From the NCBI RefSeq assembly GCF_000006565.2, contig NC_031477.1, positions 4,573 to 68,572 of the forward strand: a stretch of DNA of 64,000 nucleotides, in the 5' to 3' direction. This document shows positions 13,900 to 27,900 of this stretch, one piece after another; position 1 is the first letter of the stretch, and every line of letters starts with the position of its first letter. Below the pieces are notes generated by a model, which saw only the letters and a program-made list of their open reading frames with translations, was not told where the DNA came from and did not search any database. Origin of the DNA: Toxoplasma gondii ME49. Its lineage: Eukaryota; Apicomplexa; Conoidasida; Eucoccidiorida; Sarcocystidae. The position numbers and the translations under genes are program-made.

Positions 13900-15800
13900 T
13901 CTCTGCCGCCATCCCCTCAGTAACATCCTCCCATCCTCATCGCATCGAGGAAGTGTGCGAAGTCGCACTGGGAAGCAACACGACAGTCAAGCAGAACCGT
14001 CACCTAGCGATATCCGATTGCACGGATGATACAAAACAAACATCACGTGGAGCTGCCGTCGTCGACCTTATCTAAACAAAGAATCCACTGCGACACGACA
14101 TCCTTCCACGTGTCCACATCCAGGTCCAAACGTAACCGATGAACCTCTTGTAACGGGTACGTACTCTACCATACTGAGGACAAGCGCCGTGAGCCCCTCA
14201 AAAAACATGGAACAACGACGTGGGTGAAGCGACCCGCCTTCACCCACTCCTCCGCCTTCCACCCGCCTGCACCAGCCACCCTCGAAACTCAGTACACCCT
14301 CAGCACTCCAGCCCCTCCAATCGGTTCCGAGATTTCTTCATTTCAAACGAAGCAGTCGTCCATTTATCCATCCGCCTGCCCCATCGCCCGTCCACATACT
14401 CACCACTTCATTGCGCCTACAAGCAACTGGTAGACGCAAATCAGCTTCCCCAAACGCACACGCAGAAATAACCGGAGATCAAATTGCACGTCGCACACTG
14501 GTCCACAGGCGACCGCGCCCCTGCACCCGGGACACCAACGGACATATGACGCCCCGCAGGTCCCAGCGCATAGCAGGGGAAGAGATGAAGTGTCGAATGG
14601 CAAACTGAGGTACAGTTCGGGAGACCCGTGACTCAGGCGTTATGCCAGGACGACATGCCTCCTGCTGTCCTTGTGCGCAGGACGAAAACGGTAGGCGGGC
14701 GACGTTCCTCGCTCAGCGCCCGCGCAAAACAGAGAAGTCGCATCAACACGCCGTTCACTCGGGATGACCCCATAAACAAATTCTACAAATGCGCCAGGCA
14801 CGCTCTCTCCCTTCCGGATCCAGAAGTACCGCGAGGACGCTCCTGCGCTCATGAATAGCCAACAGCATGGTCTGACGGATCTCTGCAGGCACGCAATGGC
14901 CTGTTGCAGTCACGAAGGGATGAGTGGCATGCGCTCCCCGATACGCGGAAGAGCAATAACAACATACAGCATGTTGGCTCTGGCCCCGCGCGGCCACCAC
15001 CGCGCCTTCCCCACCAGAAACACACGACACGTATGTCGCACCACAAGAAACATCAATGCTGAGCAAGACGAGACAGGCGATAACAAATTCAAACACACCT
15101 GCGCGGACGCCTGATTCGCTTGTGGACCAGAACGTGGCTCTCGCCGTCGCCCTATGCCAACAGCAGGTACGTACGAAGCGTCCCCTCGCGGTCTCCGTTT
15201 GCACGGATGATACAAGACAAACATCAGGTGGAGCTCCGGTCGTCGACCTTATCTAAACAAAGAATCCACTGCGACACGACATCCTTCCACGTGTCCACAT
15301 CCAGGTCCAAACGTAACCAATGAACGTCTGGCCGCGAGTACGTACTTTAGCCAACTGAGGACACGCGCCGTGAGCCCCTCAAAAAACATGGAACAATGAC
15401 ATGGACGAAGCGACCCGCCTTCACCCACTCCTCCGCCTTCCACCCGCCTGCACCAGCCACCCTCGAAACTCAGTACACCCTCAGCACTCCAGCCCCTCCA
15501 ATCGGTTCCGAGATTTCTTCATTTCAAACGAAGCAGTCGTCCATTTATCCATCCACCTGCCCCATCGCCCGTCCACATACTCACCACTTCATTGCGCCTA
15601 CAAGCAACTGGTAGACGCAAATCAGCTTCCCCAAACGCACGCGCAGAACAAACCGGGGAAAAAATTGCACGTCGCACACTGGTCCACAGGCGACCGCGCC
15701 TCTGCACCCGGGACACCAACGAACATATGACGCCACGCAGGTCCCAGCGCATAGCAGGGGAAGAGATGAAGTGTCGAATGGCAAACTGAGGTACCGTTGG
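13900..15800. repeat. M4 plus P higher-order unit, 1,181-bp period
   Basis: M4 (gaagcgaccc) starts at 14,226 and again at 15,407, 1,181 bp apart, with module P (14,640-15,240) between them. P contains gccaacagcatggtctgacg and ends in gtttgcacggatgatac. The same arrangement and nearly the same period recur at 21,390-24,900 and, in a diverged form, at 30,960-33,130. Confidence 0.87.
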
Positions 15801-16243
15801 GGAGACACCTAACTCAGTCGCTCAGCGGTGACGAGACCTCTCTTGTTGGCGGCCTATACGAAGTGCGGTGCTGCGACCCTTTACACGGCTGTTGCCGTCT
15901 TGGGCGGGCAATGCGTGTGACACCACGTGTTGCTGCTGCCGACCTCCTCGACCACGCCCGAATCCGAACCGTGACATGGCATTCAAGCAGTCTCTCAATG
16001 CTTGACCCAAAGCCTCGCCACTGACGCTTGTATAACGAGTGCGTACGACCAGGGGCTGACGGAATCGTCGTCGACACCATCACTAGGCGTGCGACAAAAG
16101 TGTTGCCGAAGCATCGTGCCAACAATGAAGTACTCTGGTCATCCGTCTACACTCGCAACCCTCCACAATGAGTAACGAACCGGCAGTCCAGCCCCTCCGC
16201 TCGAACGGACAACCAGAGTGCAGTGAGGCACACCGGTGACCCG

Positions 16244-16263
16244 NNNNNNNNNNNNNNNNNNNN
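16244..16263. other. Assembly gap, 20 N
   Basis: A fixed-length placeholder gap inside a 422-bp-type unit. The intact copy at 25,361-25,420 suggests a similarly short missing piece. Confidence 0.99.
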
Positions 16264-16593
16264 GCCTCTCGCTGCCTCTACAACGGCAAGACCTGCGATC
16301 CTCCTCACTGGTGTTATCGACTCGCCTGGACGGGACGCGACCTCACGCTTTCCTGATGCCGACCCCCTCCCATCCCGCCCGAATCCGAACTGTGACACGC
16401 CGGTTTTGTAAACTGCCAACGCTCTATTCAAACCACCACCGGTGAAGCATGGATAACGAGAGTGTAAGCCCGAGAGCTGACGAAATCGTCGTGGGCGTCA
16501 TTCTTATTCTCGCGATGGCGGCAACACAGAAGCAACTCGACCTCATTAACTCCTCCCGCACAGATACGCACACACACACACACATGGACTCCC

Positions 16594-16613
16594 NNNNNNN
16601 NNNNNNNNNNNNN
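16594..16613. other. Assembly gap, 20 N
   Basis: A placeholder gap just after a CA tract. Sequence to the right (the acgacacccaacttcg module) does not follow the CA tract in any complete copy, so a larger piece is probably missing or the join is artificial. Confidence 0.99.
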
Positions 16614-19460
16614 ACGACACCCAACTTCGTATTCGACATTGCAAAACTAATCACGCCTTTATGGCGTCGGCGTGAAACGCGTCACCTCCCTCTGCCCCTC
16701 ACATCCCGAAACAAATTTCAACGTGTTCTTCCAGACTTCACATCACTGGTGATTTCTCTAGCGGTCACACATCACCCAAACGCTCCACCTTGCCCCTAGC
16801 CCCTCAGTTACATCATCTTTCACATCGTGGAGTACGTGTGCGGTGTCGCACTGGGCAGCAACACCACAGTCAACCTTGCCTGACTCGGATCCACAATCAC
16901 GCCGCCTCTCACACCCGCGCGGTTCTTCTGCAAACAAGTTCACGGACAAGCATCACTGCTCGGCAGCAGCAACGACCTGCTCTTGCCCAACTCCCGTCGA
17001 CCATACGGGACCCCGCAACCCTGCAGGAAAGCGTCGCTGATTCACCTTCGCTTTCACACGCACTAAACCAAAGACCGTCAACAACATCACACAACCTCCA
17101 ACGTTCTCCTACAGTCTGAAGCAAGGAGACAATTCACCAGATGTGCCGAGTGTCCAGTTCCCTGTGTTCACCGCCATGTCGACAGTATGTGCCTTCTACA
17201 AGAATGGGCGGTCCCCGACATCCACACGCCGTTCGAGAATATTCTCACTACAAACGCAGTGGCCCCACGTCCCTTACCACCCACCAGCTGCGACCCTTCT
17301 CCACACTCCTTCCGTCGATAGGGATCCGGCGTTAGCAGGAAGAACCAGTGTCTCCTGCCATGCAGGCACAACACGACGGCGGCCGAGGAGCGCATGGCGG
17401 CGACCGAAATCGCATCCCCGACTCTACATCCGGAAACACGGCGACCTCTGCCGTGCCCCAAGAACCACCAAACGCAGAAAAACAGCGGACAGTCAACAGC
17501 AAATTCAGATCCGGCCGCGCAGACCTCTGGCTCCTTTGTTCTGCAAAAACGAGACGCCCCTCATTGCGGTAAACAGACAGGCGAGGTGCGGCACATTGCT
17601 CTGGTGTTTTCGATTCGGACGGTGACAAGAGACACCAACTGTGGCGCCCCGTCGACTGCCTAAATCGAACAGGGAACCCGCTCCGTGAGAGCTCGTCACT
17701 GGAGCACTCCGTCCGCCACTCGAACCGTCGCCGCTCAAAACGATGCACAACCGCTGCCTACTCTCGACGGCTGACGAAAGACGCGCTGGACCTCGGAGCA
17801 GAAATGGGATCGAACCGTCAATGGACCTACTCCTCCACAGCCACCACTGCCACCCAGCGGCCAACCGCCCGTAGAACCGGACACCAAACACCTGTGGAAG
17901 CCGACACGCGAAATAAGCACGCTGTCATCGCCCCACTCTCAGATTCGGTGTCCCAGCCTGCGTGTTTCTGTCGCAAATTCACACAGATACCCTTCTATCG
18001 TTGCCTCATGTCACGCGAAACTCGCCCACGCTCCTAGGCACATCCGCTTCATTCCGGCGCCGGACTGACCTCATATCCCTGCCCACCTACCGGCGGTTGC
18101 TACATACGAAGAAGACGAAACCAGGTGACGGCTCAGGCGCTGAGGACGCTCAGCCCGGTTTGAGACAGTGCACAACTAACAGCGTCGTTCGGGCGTCCGC
18201 GTGTATCGCCTCTCGTTCCTCTCGACGATCCGTTCGACAAACCTATTTGAGCGTCCTGCTCCAGACTGGACAACACTGAATACGATCGATGGCAAGCACA
18301 CATCGCTCAAAGCCACATCACTGCCGCCATCCCCTCAGTAACATCCTCCCATCCTCATCGCATCGAGAAAGTGTACGAAGTCGCACTGGGAAGCAACACG
18401 ACAGACAAGGAGAACCGTCACCTAGAGACATCCGATTGCACGGATGATACAAAACAAACATCACGTGGAGCTCCGGTCGTCGACCTTATCTAAACAAAGA
18501 ATCCACTGCGACACGACATCCTTCCACGTGTCCACATCCAGGTCCAAACGTCACAAAGGAACCTCTGGTCGCGAGTACGTACACTAGCCAGCTGAGAACA
18601 AGCGCCGTGAGCTCCTCAAAAAACATGGAACAACGACATGGACGAAGCGACCCGCCTTCACCCACTCCTCCGCCTTCCACCCGCCTGCACCAGCCACCCT
18701 CGAAACTCAGTACACCCTCAGCACTCCAGCCCCTCCAATCGGTTCCGAGATTTCTTCATTTCAAACGAAGCAGTCGTCCATTTATCCATCCGCCTGCCCC
18801 ACCGCCCGTCCACATACTCACCACTTCATTGCGCCTACGAGCAACTGGTAGACGCAAATCAGCTTCCCCAAACGCACACGCAGAACAAACCGGGGAAAAA
18901 ATTGCACGTCGCACACTGGTCCACAGGCGACCGCGCCTCTGCACCCGGGACACCAACGAACATATGACGCCCCGCAGGTCCCAGCGCATAGCAGGGGAAG
19001 AGATGAAGTGTCGAATGGCAAACTGAGGTACAGTTGGGGAGACACCTAACTCAGTCGCTCAGCGGTGACGGGACCTCTCTTGTTGGCGGCCTATGCGAAG
19101 TGCGGTGCTGCGACCCTTGACATGGGGGTTCTCCTCGTCGACAGGCAATGCGTGTGACACCACGTGTTGCTGCTGCCGACCTCCTCGACCACGCCCGAAT
19201 CCGAACCGTGACATGGCATTCCTGCAGTCTATCAATGCGTGACTCAAAGCCTCGCCACTGACGCTTGTATAACGAGTGCGTACGACCAGGGACTGACGGA
19301 ATCGTCGTCGACACCATCACTAGGCGTGCGACAAAAGTGTTGCCGAAGCATCGTGCCAACAATGAAGTACTCTGTCCATCCGTCTACACTCGCAACCCTC
19401 CACAATGAGTAACGTGCCAGCAGTCCAGCCCCTCCGCTCGAACGAACAACCAGAGTGCAG

Positions 19461-19480
19461 NNNNNNNNNNNNNNNNNNNN
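19461..19480. other. Assembly gap, 20 N
   Basis: A placeholder gap joining a 422-bp-type unit directly to M3. In complete copies such as 25,340-26,450 about 1 kb lies between these edges. Confidence 0.99.
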
Positions 19481-21389
19481 ATACGGCGACCTCGCCGCCA
19501 CCGCAAGAACCACCAAACGGCTGAAAACAGCGGACACTCAACAGCAAATTCAGATCCGGCCGCGCAGACCTCTGGCTCCTTTTTCTGCAAAAACGAGACG
19601 CCCCTCACTGCGTAAACAGACACGCGAGGTGCGACACATTCCTCTGGTGTTTTCGACTCGGACGGTGACAAGAGATACCAACTGTGGCGCCCCGTCGACT
19701 GCCTAAATCGAACAGGGAACCCGCTCCGTTAGAGCACGTCACTGGAGCACTCCGTCCGCCACTCGAACCGAAGCCGCTCAAAACGATGCACAGCCGCTGC
19801 CTACTCTCGACGGCTGACGAAAGACGCGCTGGACCTCGGAGCAGAAATGGGATCGAACCGTCAATGGACCTACTCCTCCACAGCCGCCACTGCCACCCAA
19901 CCACCTACCGCCCGTAGAACCAGACACCAAACAACCGTAGAAGCAGACACACGAAACAAGAACGCTGTCATCGCCGAACCCTCACATTCGGTCTCGCGGC
20001 CTACGTCTGAGATTTGTGAAATACACGCAGACACGATCTATCGTTGCTCCACGTCATGCGAATCTCGCCCACGCTCCTAGGCACATCCGCTTCATTCCGG
20101 CGCCGGACTGACCTCATATCCCTGCCCACCTACCGGCGGTTGCTACATACGAAGAAGACGAAACCAGGGGACGGCTCAGGCGCTGAAGACACTCAGCCAG
20201 GTTTGAGACAGTGCACAACTAACAGTGTCGTTCGGGCGTCCGCGTGTACCGCCTCTCGTCCCTCTCGACGATCCGTTCGACAAACCTATTTGAGCGTCCT
20301 GCTCCAGACTGGACAACACTGAACACGATCGATGGCAAGCACACATCACCCAACCTCACTCCTCTGCCGCTACTACACAGAATCTGTCCGACACACCTCG
20401 CTAGTCTTCCCGAGACATCCCCGAAACATGCGATATCACGCGCACGTTTCCTGGACTTCGCGATCTCCCACAAACCCAAGAACGATCCATCATATTCCTC
20501 GAACATCTTTCCTCACGCATAACGCCTTCACTGGATAGTGCGTGACACATGCGTACAGCGAGCCAGCAGTGCCGACGTCGTCCGAAGTCCGTCCCGTCAC
20601 TCATCCACCTGCACCACGGCCCCACGCAATCGACACCCTGTTAGGGTCGACACGCGCACACGCAGCATCGCACCCTACGTCTCAGTGTCGTACACACACG
20701 CAGACACCTTCCTATCGTTGCATCATCTCATGCATAACTCGTCCACTCTCCCACACACCTCTCTCGCATTTCGGCGGCAGCGTCAACACCAAAGCCCTGG
20801 CCACGTACCGGTGACGGCTGAAGACGGAAATAACGACAGTATCAAGGAACGAGCCACACGCTGACGACACCCAACTTCGTATGCGACATTGCGAAACTAA
20901 TCACGCCTTTATGGCGTCGGCGTGAAACGCGTCACCTCCCTCTGCCCCTCACATCCCGAAACAAATTTCAACGTGTTCTTCCAGACGTCACATCACTGTT
21001 CACCCACTCTAGCGGGCACACATCACCCAACGCTCCACCTCTGCCCCTATCCCCTCAGTTACATCATCTCATTCACATCGTGGAGTACGTGTGCGGTGTC
21101 GCACTGGGCAGCAACACCACCGTCACCCTGGTCTGATTCGGATCCACAATCACGCCGCCTCTCACACCCGCGCGGTTCTTCTGCAGACAAGATCACGGAC
21201 AAGCATCACTGCTCGGCAGCAGCAACGACCTGCTCTTGCCCAACTCCCGTCGACCATACGGGACCCCGCAACCCTGCAGGAAAGCGTCGCTGATTCACCT
21301 TCGCTTTCACACACTAAAACAAAGACCGTCAACAACATCACACAACCTCCAACGTTCTCCTACAGTCTGAAGCAAGGAGGCAATTCACC

Positions 21390-24300
21390 ATATGCGCGTA
21401 GTAGCCAATGAGAAGTGTTCATCCCCATCTCGACCACATGTGTTTTCTACGAAAAAGGGCGGTCCCGACATCCCTTCGTTCGTTGCCGCCGCAAAACGCA
21501 CAATTCGCATCAACACGCAGTTCACTGGGGACGACCCCATACACAAATACTACAAATGCGCCAGGCACGCGCTCTCCCTTCCGGATCCAGAAGTACCGCG
21601 AGGACGCTCCTGCTCTCATGAATAGCCAACAGCATGGTCTCACGGATCTCTGCGGGTATGCAGTGGCCTGCTGCAGTCACGAACGAAAGCGTGGCATGCG
21701 CTCCCCGATACGCGGAAGAGCAATAACAACATACAGCATGTTGGCTCTGGCCCCGCGCGGCCACCACCGCGCCTTCCTCACCAGAAACACACGACACGTA
21801 TGTCGCACCACAAGAAACATCAATGCTGAGCAAGACGAGACAGGCGATAACAAATTCAAACGCACCTGCGCGGACGCCTGATTCGCTTGTGGACGAGGAC
21901 GTGGCTCTCGCCGTCGCCCTATGCGAACAGCAGGTACGTCACGAAGCGCCACCTAGCGTTCTCCGTTTGCACGGATGATACAAAACAAACATCAGGTGGA
22001 GCTGCCGTTGTCGACCTTATCTAAGCAAGGAATCCACTGCGACACGACATCCGTCCACGTGTCCAGATCCCAGGTCCAAACATAGCCGTGGAACCTTGTG
22101 TGGCAAGGCAGTACTCTCTGCGAATGAGGACAATTGCCGTGAGCCCCTCCAAAAAGCATGGAACAACGACATGGACGAAGCGACCCGCCTTCACCCACTC
22201 CTCCGCCTTCCACCCGCCTGCACCAGCCACCCTCGAAACTCAGTACACCCTCAGCACTCCAGCCCCTCCAATCGGTTCCGAGATTTCTTCATTTCAAACG
22301 AAGCAGTCGTCCATTTATCCATCCACCTGCCCCATCGCCCGTCCACATACTCACCACTTCATTGCGCCTACAAGCCACTGGTAGACGCAAATCAGCTTCC
22401 CCAAACGCACGCGCAGAACAAACCGGGGATCAAATTGCACGTCGCACACTGGTCCACAGGCGACCGCGCCTCTGCACCCGGGACACCAACGAACATATGA
22501 CGCCCCGCAGGCCCCAGCGCATAGCAGGGAAGAGATGAAGTGTCGACTGGCACACTGAGGTACAGTTGGGGAGACCCCTGACTCAGGCGTTCTGTCAGGA
22601 CGACATGCCTCCTGCTGTCCTTGTGCGCAGGACGAAAACGGTAGGCGGGCGACGTTCCTCGCTCAGCGCCCGCGCAAAACAGAGAAGCCGCATCAACACG
22701 CTGTTCCCTCCGGACGACCCATACACAAATACTACAAATGCGCCAGGAACGCGCTCTCCCTTCCGGATCCAGAAGTACCGCGAGGACGCTCCTGCTCTCA
22801 TGAATAGCCAACAGCATGGTCTCACGGATCTCTGCGGGTATGCAGTGGCCTGCTGCAGTCACGAACGAAAGCGTGGCATGCGCTCCCCGATACGCGGAAG
22901 AGCAATAACAACATACAGCATGTTGGCTCTGGCCCCGCGCGGCCACCACCGCGCCTTCACCACCAGAAACACACGACACGTATGTCGCACCACAAGAAAC
23001 ATCAATGCTGAGCAAGACGAGACAGGCGATAACAAATTCAAACGCACCTGCGCGGACGCCGGATTCGCTTGTGGACGAGAACGTGGTTTTCGCCGTCGCC
23101 CTATGCGAACAGCAGGTACGTCACGAAGCGCCACCTAGCGTTCTCCGTTTGCACGGATGATACAAGACAAACATCAGGTGGAGCTCCGGTCGTCGACCTT
23201 ATCTAAACAAAGAATCAACTGCGACACGACATCCTTCCACGTGTCCACATCCAGGTCCAAACCTAACCAATGAACGTCTGGTCGCGAGTACGTACTTTAG
23301 CCAACTGAGGACAATTGCCGTGAGCCCCTCAAAAAACATGGAACAATGACGTGGGTGAAGCGACCCGCCTTCACCCACTCCTCCGCCTTCCACTCGCCTG
23401 CACCAGCCACCCTCGAAACTCAGTACACCCTCAGCACTCCAGCCCCTCCAATCGGTTCCGAGATTTCTTCATTTCAAACGAAGCAGTCGTCCATTTATCC
23501 ATCCACCTGCCCCATCGCCCGTCCACATACTCACCACTTCATTGCGCCTACAAGCCACTGGTAGACGCAAATCAGCTTCCCCAAACGCACGCGCAGAACA
23601 AACCGGGGATCAAATTGCACGTCGCACACTGGTCCACAGGCGACCGCGCCTCTGCACCCGGGACACCAACGAACATATGACGCCCCGCAGGTCCCAGCGC
23701 ATAGCAGGGAAGAGATGAAGTGTCGACTGGCAAACTGACGTGCAGCGGGGGACACCCCTGACTCAGGCGTTCTGCCAGGACGACATGCCTCCTGCTGTCC
23801 TTGTGCGCAAGACGAAGACGGTATGCGCGAGACGCTTGTCGTTCAAAGCACGCGCAAAACGAACAAGAAGCTCAAAACATGCAGTTCACTCGGGACGACC
23901 CCATACACAAATTCTACAAATGCGCCAGACACGCTCTCGCCCCTCCGGATCCAGAAGTACCGCGAGGACGCTCCTGCTCTCATGAATAGCCAACAGCATG
24001 GTCTCACGGATCTCTGCGGGTATGCAGTGGCCTGCTGCAGTCACGAACGAAAGCGTGGCATGCGCTCCCCGATACGCGGAAGAGCAATAACAACATACAG
24101 CATGTTGGCTCTGGCCCCGCGCGGCCACCACCGCGCCTTCCCCACCAGAAACACACGACACGTATGTCGCACCACAAGAAACATCAATGCTGCGCAAGAC
24201 GAGACAGGCGATAACGAATTCACACACACCTGCGCGGACGCCTGATTCGCTTGTGGACGAGGACGTGGCTCTCGCCGTCGCCCTATGCGAACAGCAGGTA

Positions 24301-24930
24301 CGTCACGAAGCGCCACCTAGCGTTCTCCGTTTGCACGGATGATACAAGACAAACATCAGGTGGAGCTCCGGTCGTCGACCTTTTCTAAAGAAAAAATCCA
24401 CTGCGACACGACATCTTTCCACGTGTCCACATCCAGGTCCAAACATAACCGTGGAACCTTGTGTGGCAAGGCAGTACTCTCTCCGTCTGAGGACAATTGC
24501 CGTGAGCCCCTCAAAAAACATGGAACAACGACATGGACGAAGCGACCCGCCTTCACCCACTCCTCCGCCTTCCACCCGCCTGCACCAGCCACCCTCGAAA
24601 CTCAGTACACCCTCAGCACTCCAGCCCCTCCAATCGGTTCCGAGATTTCTTCATTTCAAACGAAGCAGTCGTCCATTTATCCATCCACCTGCCCCACCGC
24701 CCGTCCACATACTCACCACTTCATTGCGCCTACAAGCAACTGGTAGACGCAAATCAGCTTCCCCAAACGCACACGCAGAACAAACTGGGGAAAAAATTGC
24801 GCGTCGCACACTGGTCCACAGGCGACCGCGCCTCTGCACCCGGGACACCAACGAACATATGACGCCCCGCAGTTCCCAACGCATAGCAGGGGAAGAGATG
24901 AAGTGTCGAATGGCAAACTGAGGTACAGTT
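21390..24930. repeat. Three-fold P/M4 higher-order array, about 1,181-bp period
   Basis: M4 starts at 22,177, 23,357 and 24,539 (periods 1,180 and 1,182 bp), alternating with module P at 21,390-22,010, 22,570-23,200 and 23,760-24,340. This is the clearest higher-order array in the window. Copies differ by short indels in the M4-to-P junction, for example cgttctgtcagg versus cgttctgccagg. Confidence 0.9.
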
Positions 24931-27900
24931 GGGGAGACACCTAACTCAGTCGCTCAGCGGTGACGGGACCTCTCTGGTTGGCGGCCTATACGAAGTGCGG
25001 TGCTGCGACCCTTTACACGGCTGTTGTCGTCTTGGGCGGGCAATGCGTGTGACACCACGTGTTGCTGCTGCCGACCTCCTCGACCACGCCCGAATCCGAA
25101 CCATGATATGGCATTCAAGCAGTCTCTCAATGCTTGACTCAAAGCCTCGCCACTGACGCTTGTATAACGAGTGCGTACGACCAGGGACTGACGGAATCGT
25201 CGTCGACACCATCACTAGGCGTGCGACAAAAGTGTTGCCGAAGCATCGTGCCAACAATGAAGTACTCTGTCCATCCGTCTACACTCGCAACCCTCCATAA
25301 TGAGTAACGTGCCAGCAGTCCAGCCCCTCCGCTCGAACGGACAACCAGAGTGCAGTGAGGCACACCGGTGACCCGGCAGTTCTGTGAGGACTACTTGCCC
25401 CTCGATGCCCTCTAGGACGGCAAGGGCTGCGATCCTCCTCACTGGTGTTATCGACTCGCATGGACGGGACGCGACCTCACGCTTTCCTGATGCCGATCCC
25501 CTCCATCCCGCCCGAATCCGAACTGTGACACGCCATTCCTGCAGTCTGCCAACGCGCGATTCAAAACATCGCCACGGAAGCATTTGTATTGCGTGCGTAC
25601 GCCCAGGGCCTGACCCAATCATCGTGAACGGCAGCACAAGTCGTGCCGTCCAGGTGAGGAAGAAGCACCTTGCTAGCAGTGACGCCTTTCGTCAATCCGC
25701 CTTCAGTCGCGACCCTCCACAATCAGAAACTTGCCAGCAGTCTAGCCCCTCCGCTCGAACGGACAACCAGAGTGCAGTGAGGCACACCGGTGACCCGGCA
25801 GTTCTGTGAGGACTACTTGCCTCTCGCTGGCCTCTAGGACGGCAAGGGCTGCGATCCTCCTCACTGGTGTTATCGACTCGCATGGACGGGACGCGACCTC
25901 ACGCTTTCCTGATGCCGACCCCCTCCATCCCGCCCGAATCCGAACTGTGACACGCCGTTTTTGTAAATTGCCAACGCTCTATTCAAACCACCACCGGTGA
26001 AGCTTGGATAACGAGAGCGTACGCCCGAGAGCTGACGAAATCGTCGTGGGCGTCATCCTTATTCTCGCGATGGCAGCAACACAGAAGCAACACGACCTCA
26101 TTAACTCCTCCTGCACAGATACGCACACACACACACACATGCATTCCCAACCCTGCGAAACGAATACGGTGCCAGCACCCCAACATCCACACCCCGTTCG
26201 AGAATATTCTCACTACAAACGCAGTCGCCCCCCGTCCCTTACCACCCACCAGCTGCGACCCTTCTCCACTCCTTCCGTCGATAGGGATCCGCCGTTAGCA
26301 GGAAGAACCAGTGTCTCCTGCCATGCAGGCACAACACGACGGCGGCCGGTGAGCGCATGGCGACGGACAGAATCGCATCCCCGACTCTACGTCCGGAAAT
26401 CCGGCGACCTCTGCCGCACCGCAAGAACCACCAAACGCTGAAAAACAGCGGACACTCAACAGCAAATTCAGATCCGGCCGCGCAGACCTCTGGCTCCTTT
26501 GTTCTGCAAAAACGAGACGCCCCTCACTGCGTAAACAGACACGCGAGGTGCGACACATTCCTCTGGTGTTTTCGACTCGGACGGTGACAAGAGATACCAA
26601 CTGTGGCGCCCCGTCGACTGCCTAAATCGAACAGGGAACCCGCTCCGTTAGAGCACGTCACTGGAGCACTCCGTCCGCCACTCGAACCGAAGCCGCTCAA
26701 AACGATGCACAACCGCTGCCTACTCTCGACGGCTGACGAAAGACGCGCTGGACCTCGGAGCAGAAATGGGATCGAACCGTCAATGGACCTACTCCTCCAC
26801 AGCCACCACTGCCACCCAGCGGCCTACCGCCCGTAGAACCAGACACCAAACACCCTTAGGAGCACACACCCGACATAAGCACGCTGTCATCGCCCCACCC
26901 TCAGATTCGGTCTCGCAGCCTGCGTTTCTCTCTCGTGAATTCACCCAGACACCCTCCTATCGTTGCTTCATGTCACGCGAAACTCGCCCACGTTCCGAAG
27001 GACCTCCTCTCTATTTCGGCGCCGGACTGAACTTCAGATCCCTGCCCACCTACCGGCACCTGCTCGACGAACAAGACGAAACCAGGGGACGGCTCAGGCG
27101 TTGAAGACACTCAGCCCGGTTTGAGACAGTGCAGAACTAACAGCGTCGTTCGGGCGTCAGCGAGTACCGCCTCTCGTTCCTCTCGACGATCCGTTCGACA
27201 AACCTATTTGAGCGTCCTGCTCCAGACTGGGCAACACTGAACACGATCGATGGCAAGCACACATCACCCAACCTCACGCCTCTGCCGCTACTACACAGAA
27301 TCTGTCCGACACACCTCGCTAGTCTTCCCGAAACATCCCCGAAACATGCGATATCACGCGCACGTTTCCTGGACTTCGCGATCTCCCACAAACCCAAGAA
27401 CGATCCATCATATTCCTCGAGCATCTTTCCTCACGCATAACGCCTTCACTGGATAGTGCGTGACACATGCGTACAGCGAGTCAGCAGTGCCGACGTCGTC
27501 CGAAGTCCGTCCCGTCACTCATCCACCTGCACCACGGCCCCACGCAATCGACACCCTGTTAGGGTCGACACGCGCACACGCAGCATCGCATCCTACGTCT
27601 CAGTGTCGTACACACACGCAGACACCTTCCTATCGTTGCATCATCTCATGCACAACTCGTCCACTCTCCCAAACACTTCTCTCGCATTTCGGCGGCAGCG
27701 TCAACACCAAAGCCCTGGCCACGTACCGATGGCTGCTGAAGAGGCAACAGACGAAGGAAGTCCACGGGTCAGACTGTGAACACACCCGGCCCCCTCTGAC
27801 ACATTGTCCAGACGAATCGCAGCGAGCTCCCCCACACCTGACGCCAGTGAACACGCTCTCGAGCCAGCACACACCACAAAACGCCACACCGCTGCCGCAC

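Larger units (their letters stand above)
15800..21390. repeat. Satellite stretch with three short gaps
   Basis: This continues the module mosaic: 422-bp-unit pieces (16,020-16,240 and 19,260-19,460), a CA tract at 16,569-16,584, an i-j block, M2/M3, M4 at 18,644 and an h-i-j block (20,325-21,400). Twenty-base N runs at 16,244, 16,594 and 19,461 join modules that are not neighbours elsewhere, so the local order may be an assembly effect. Confidence 0.8.
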
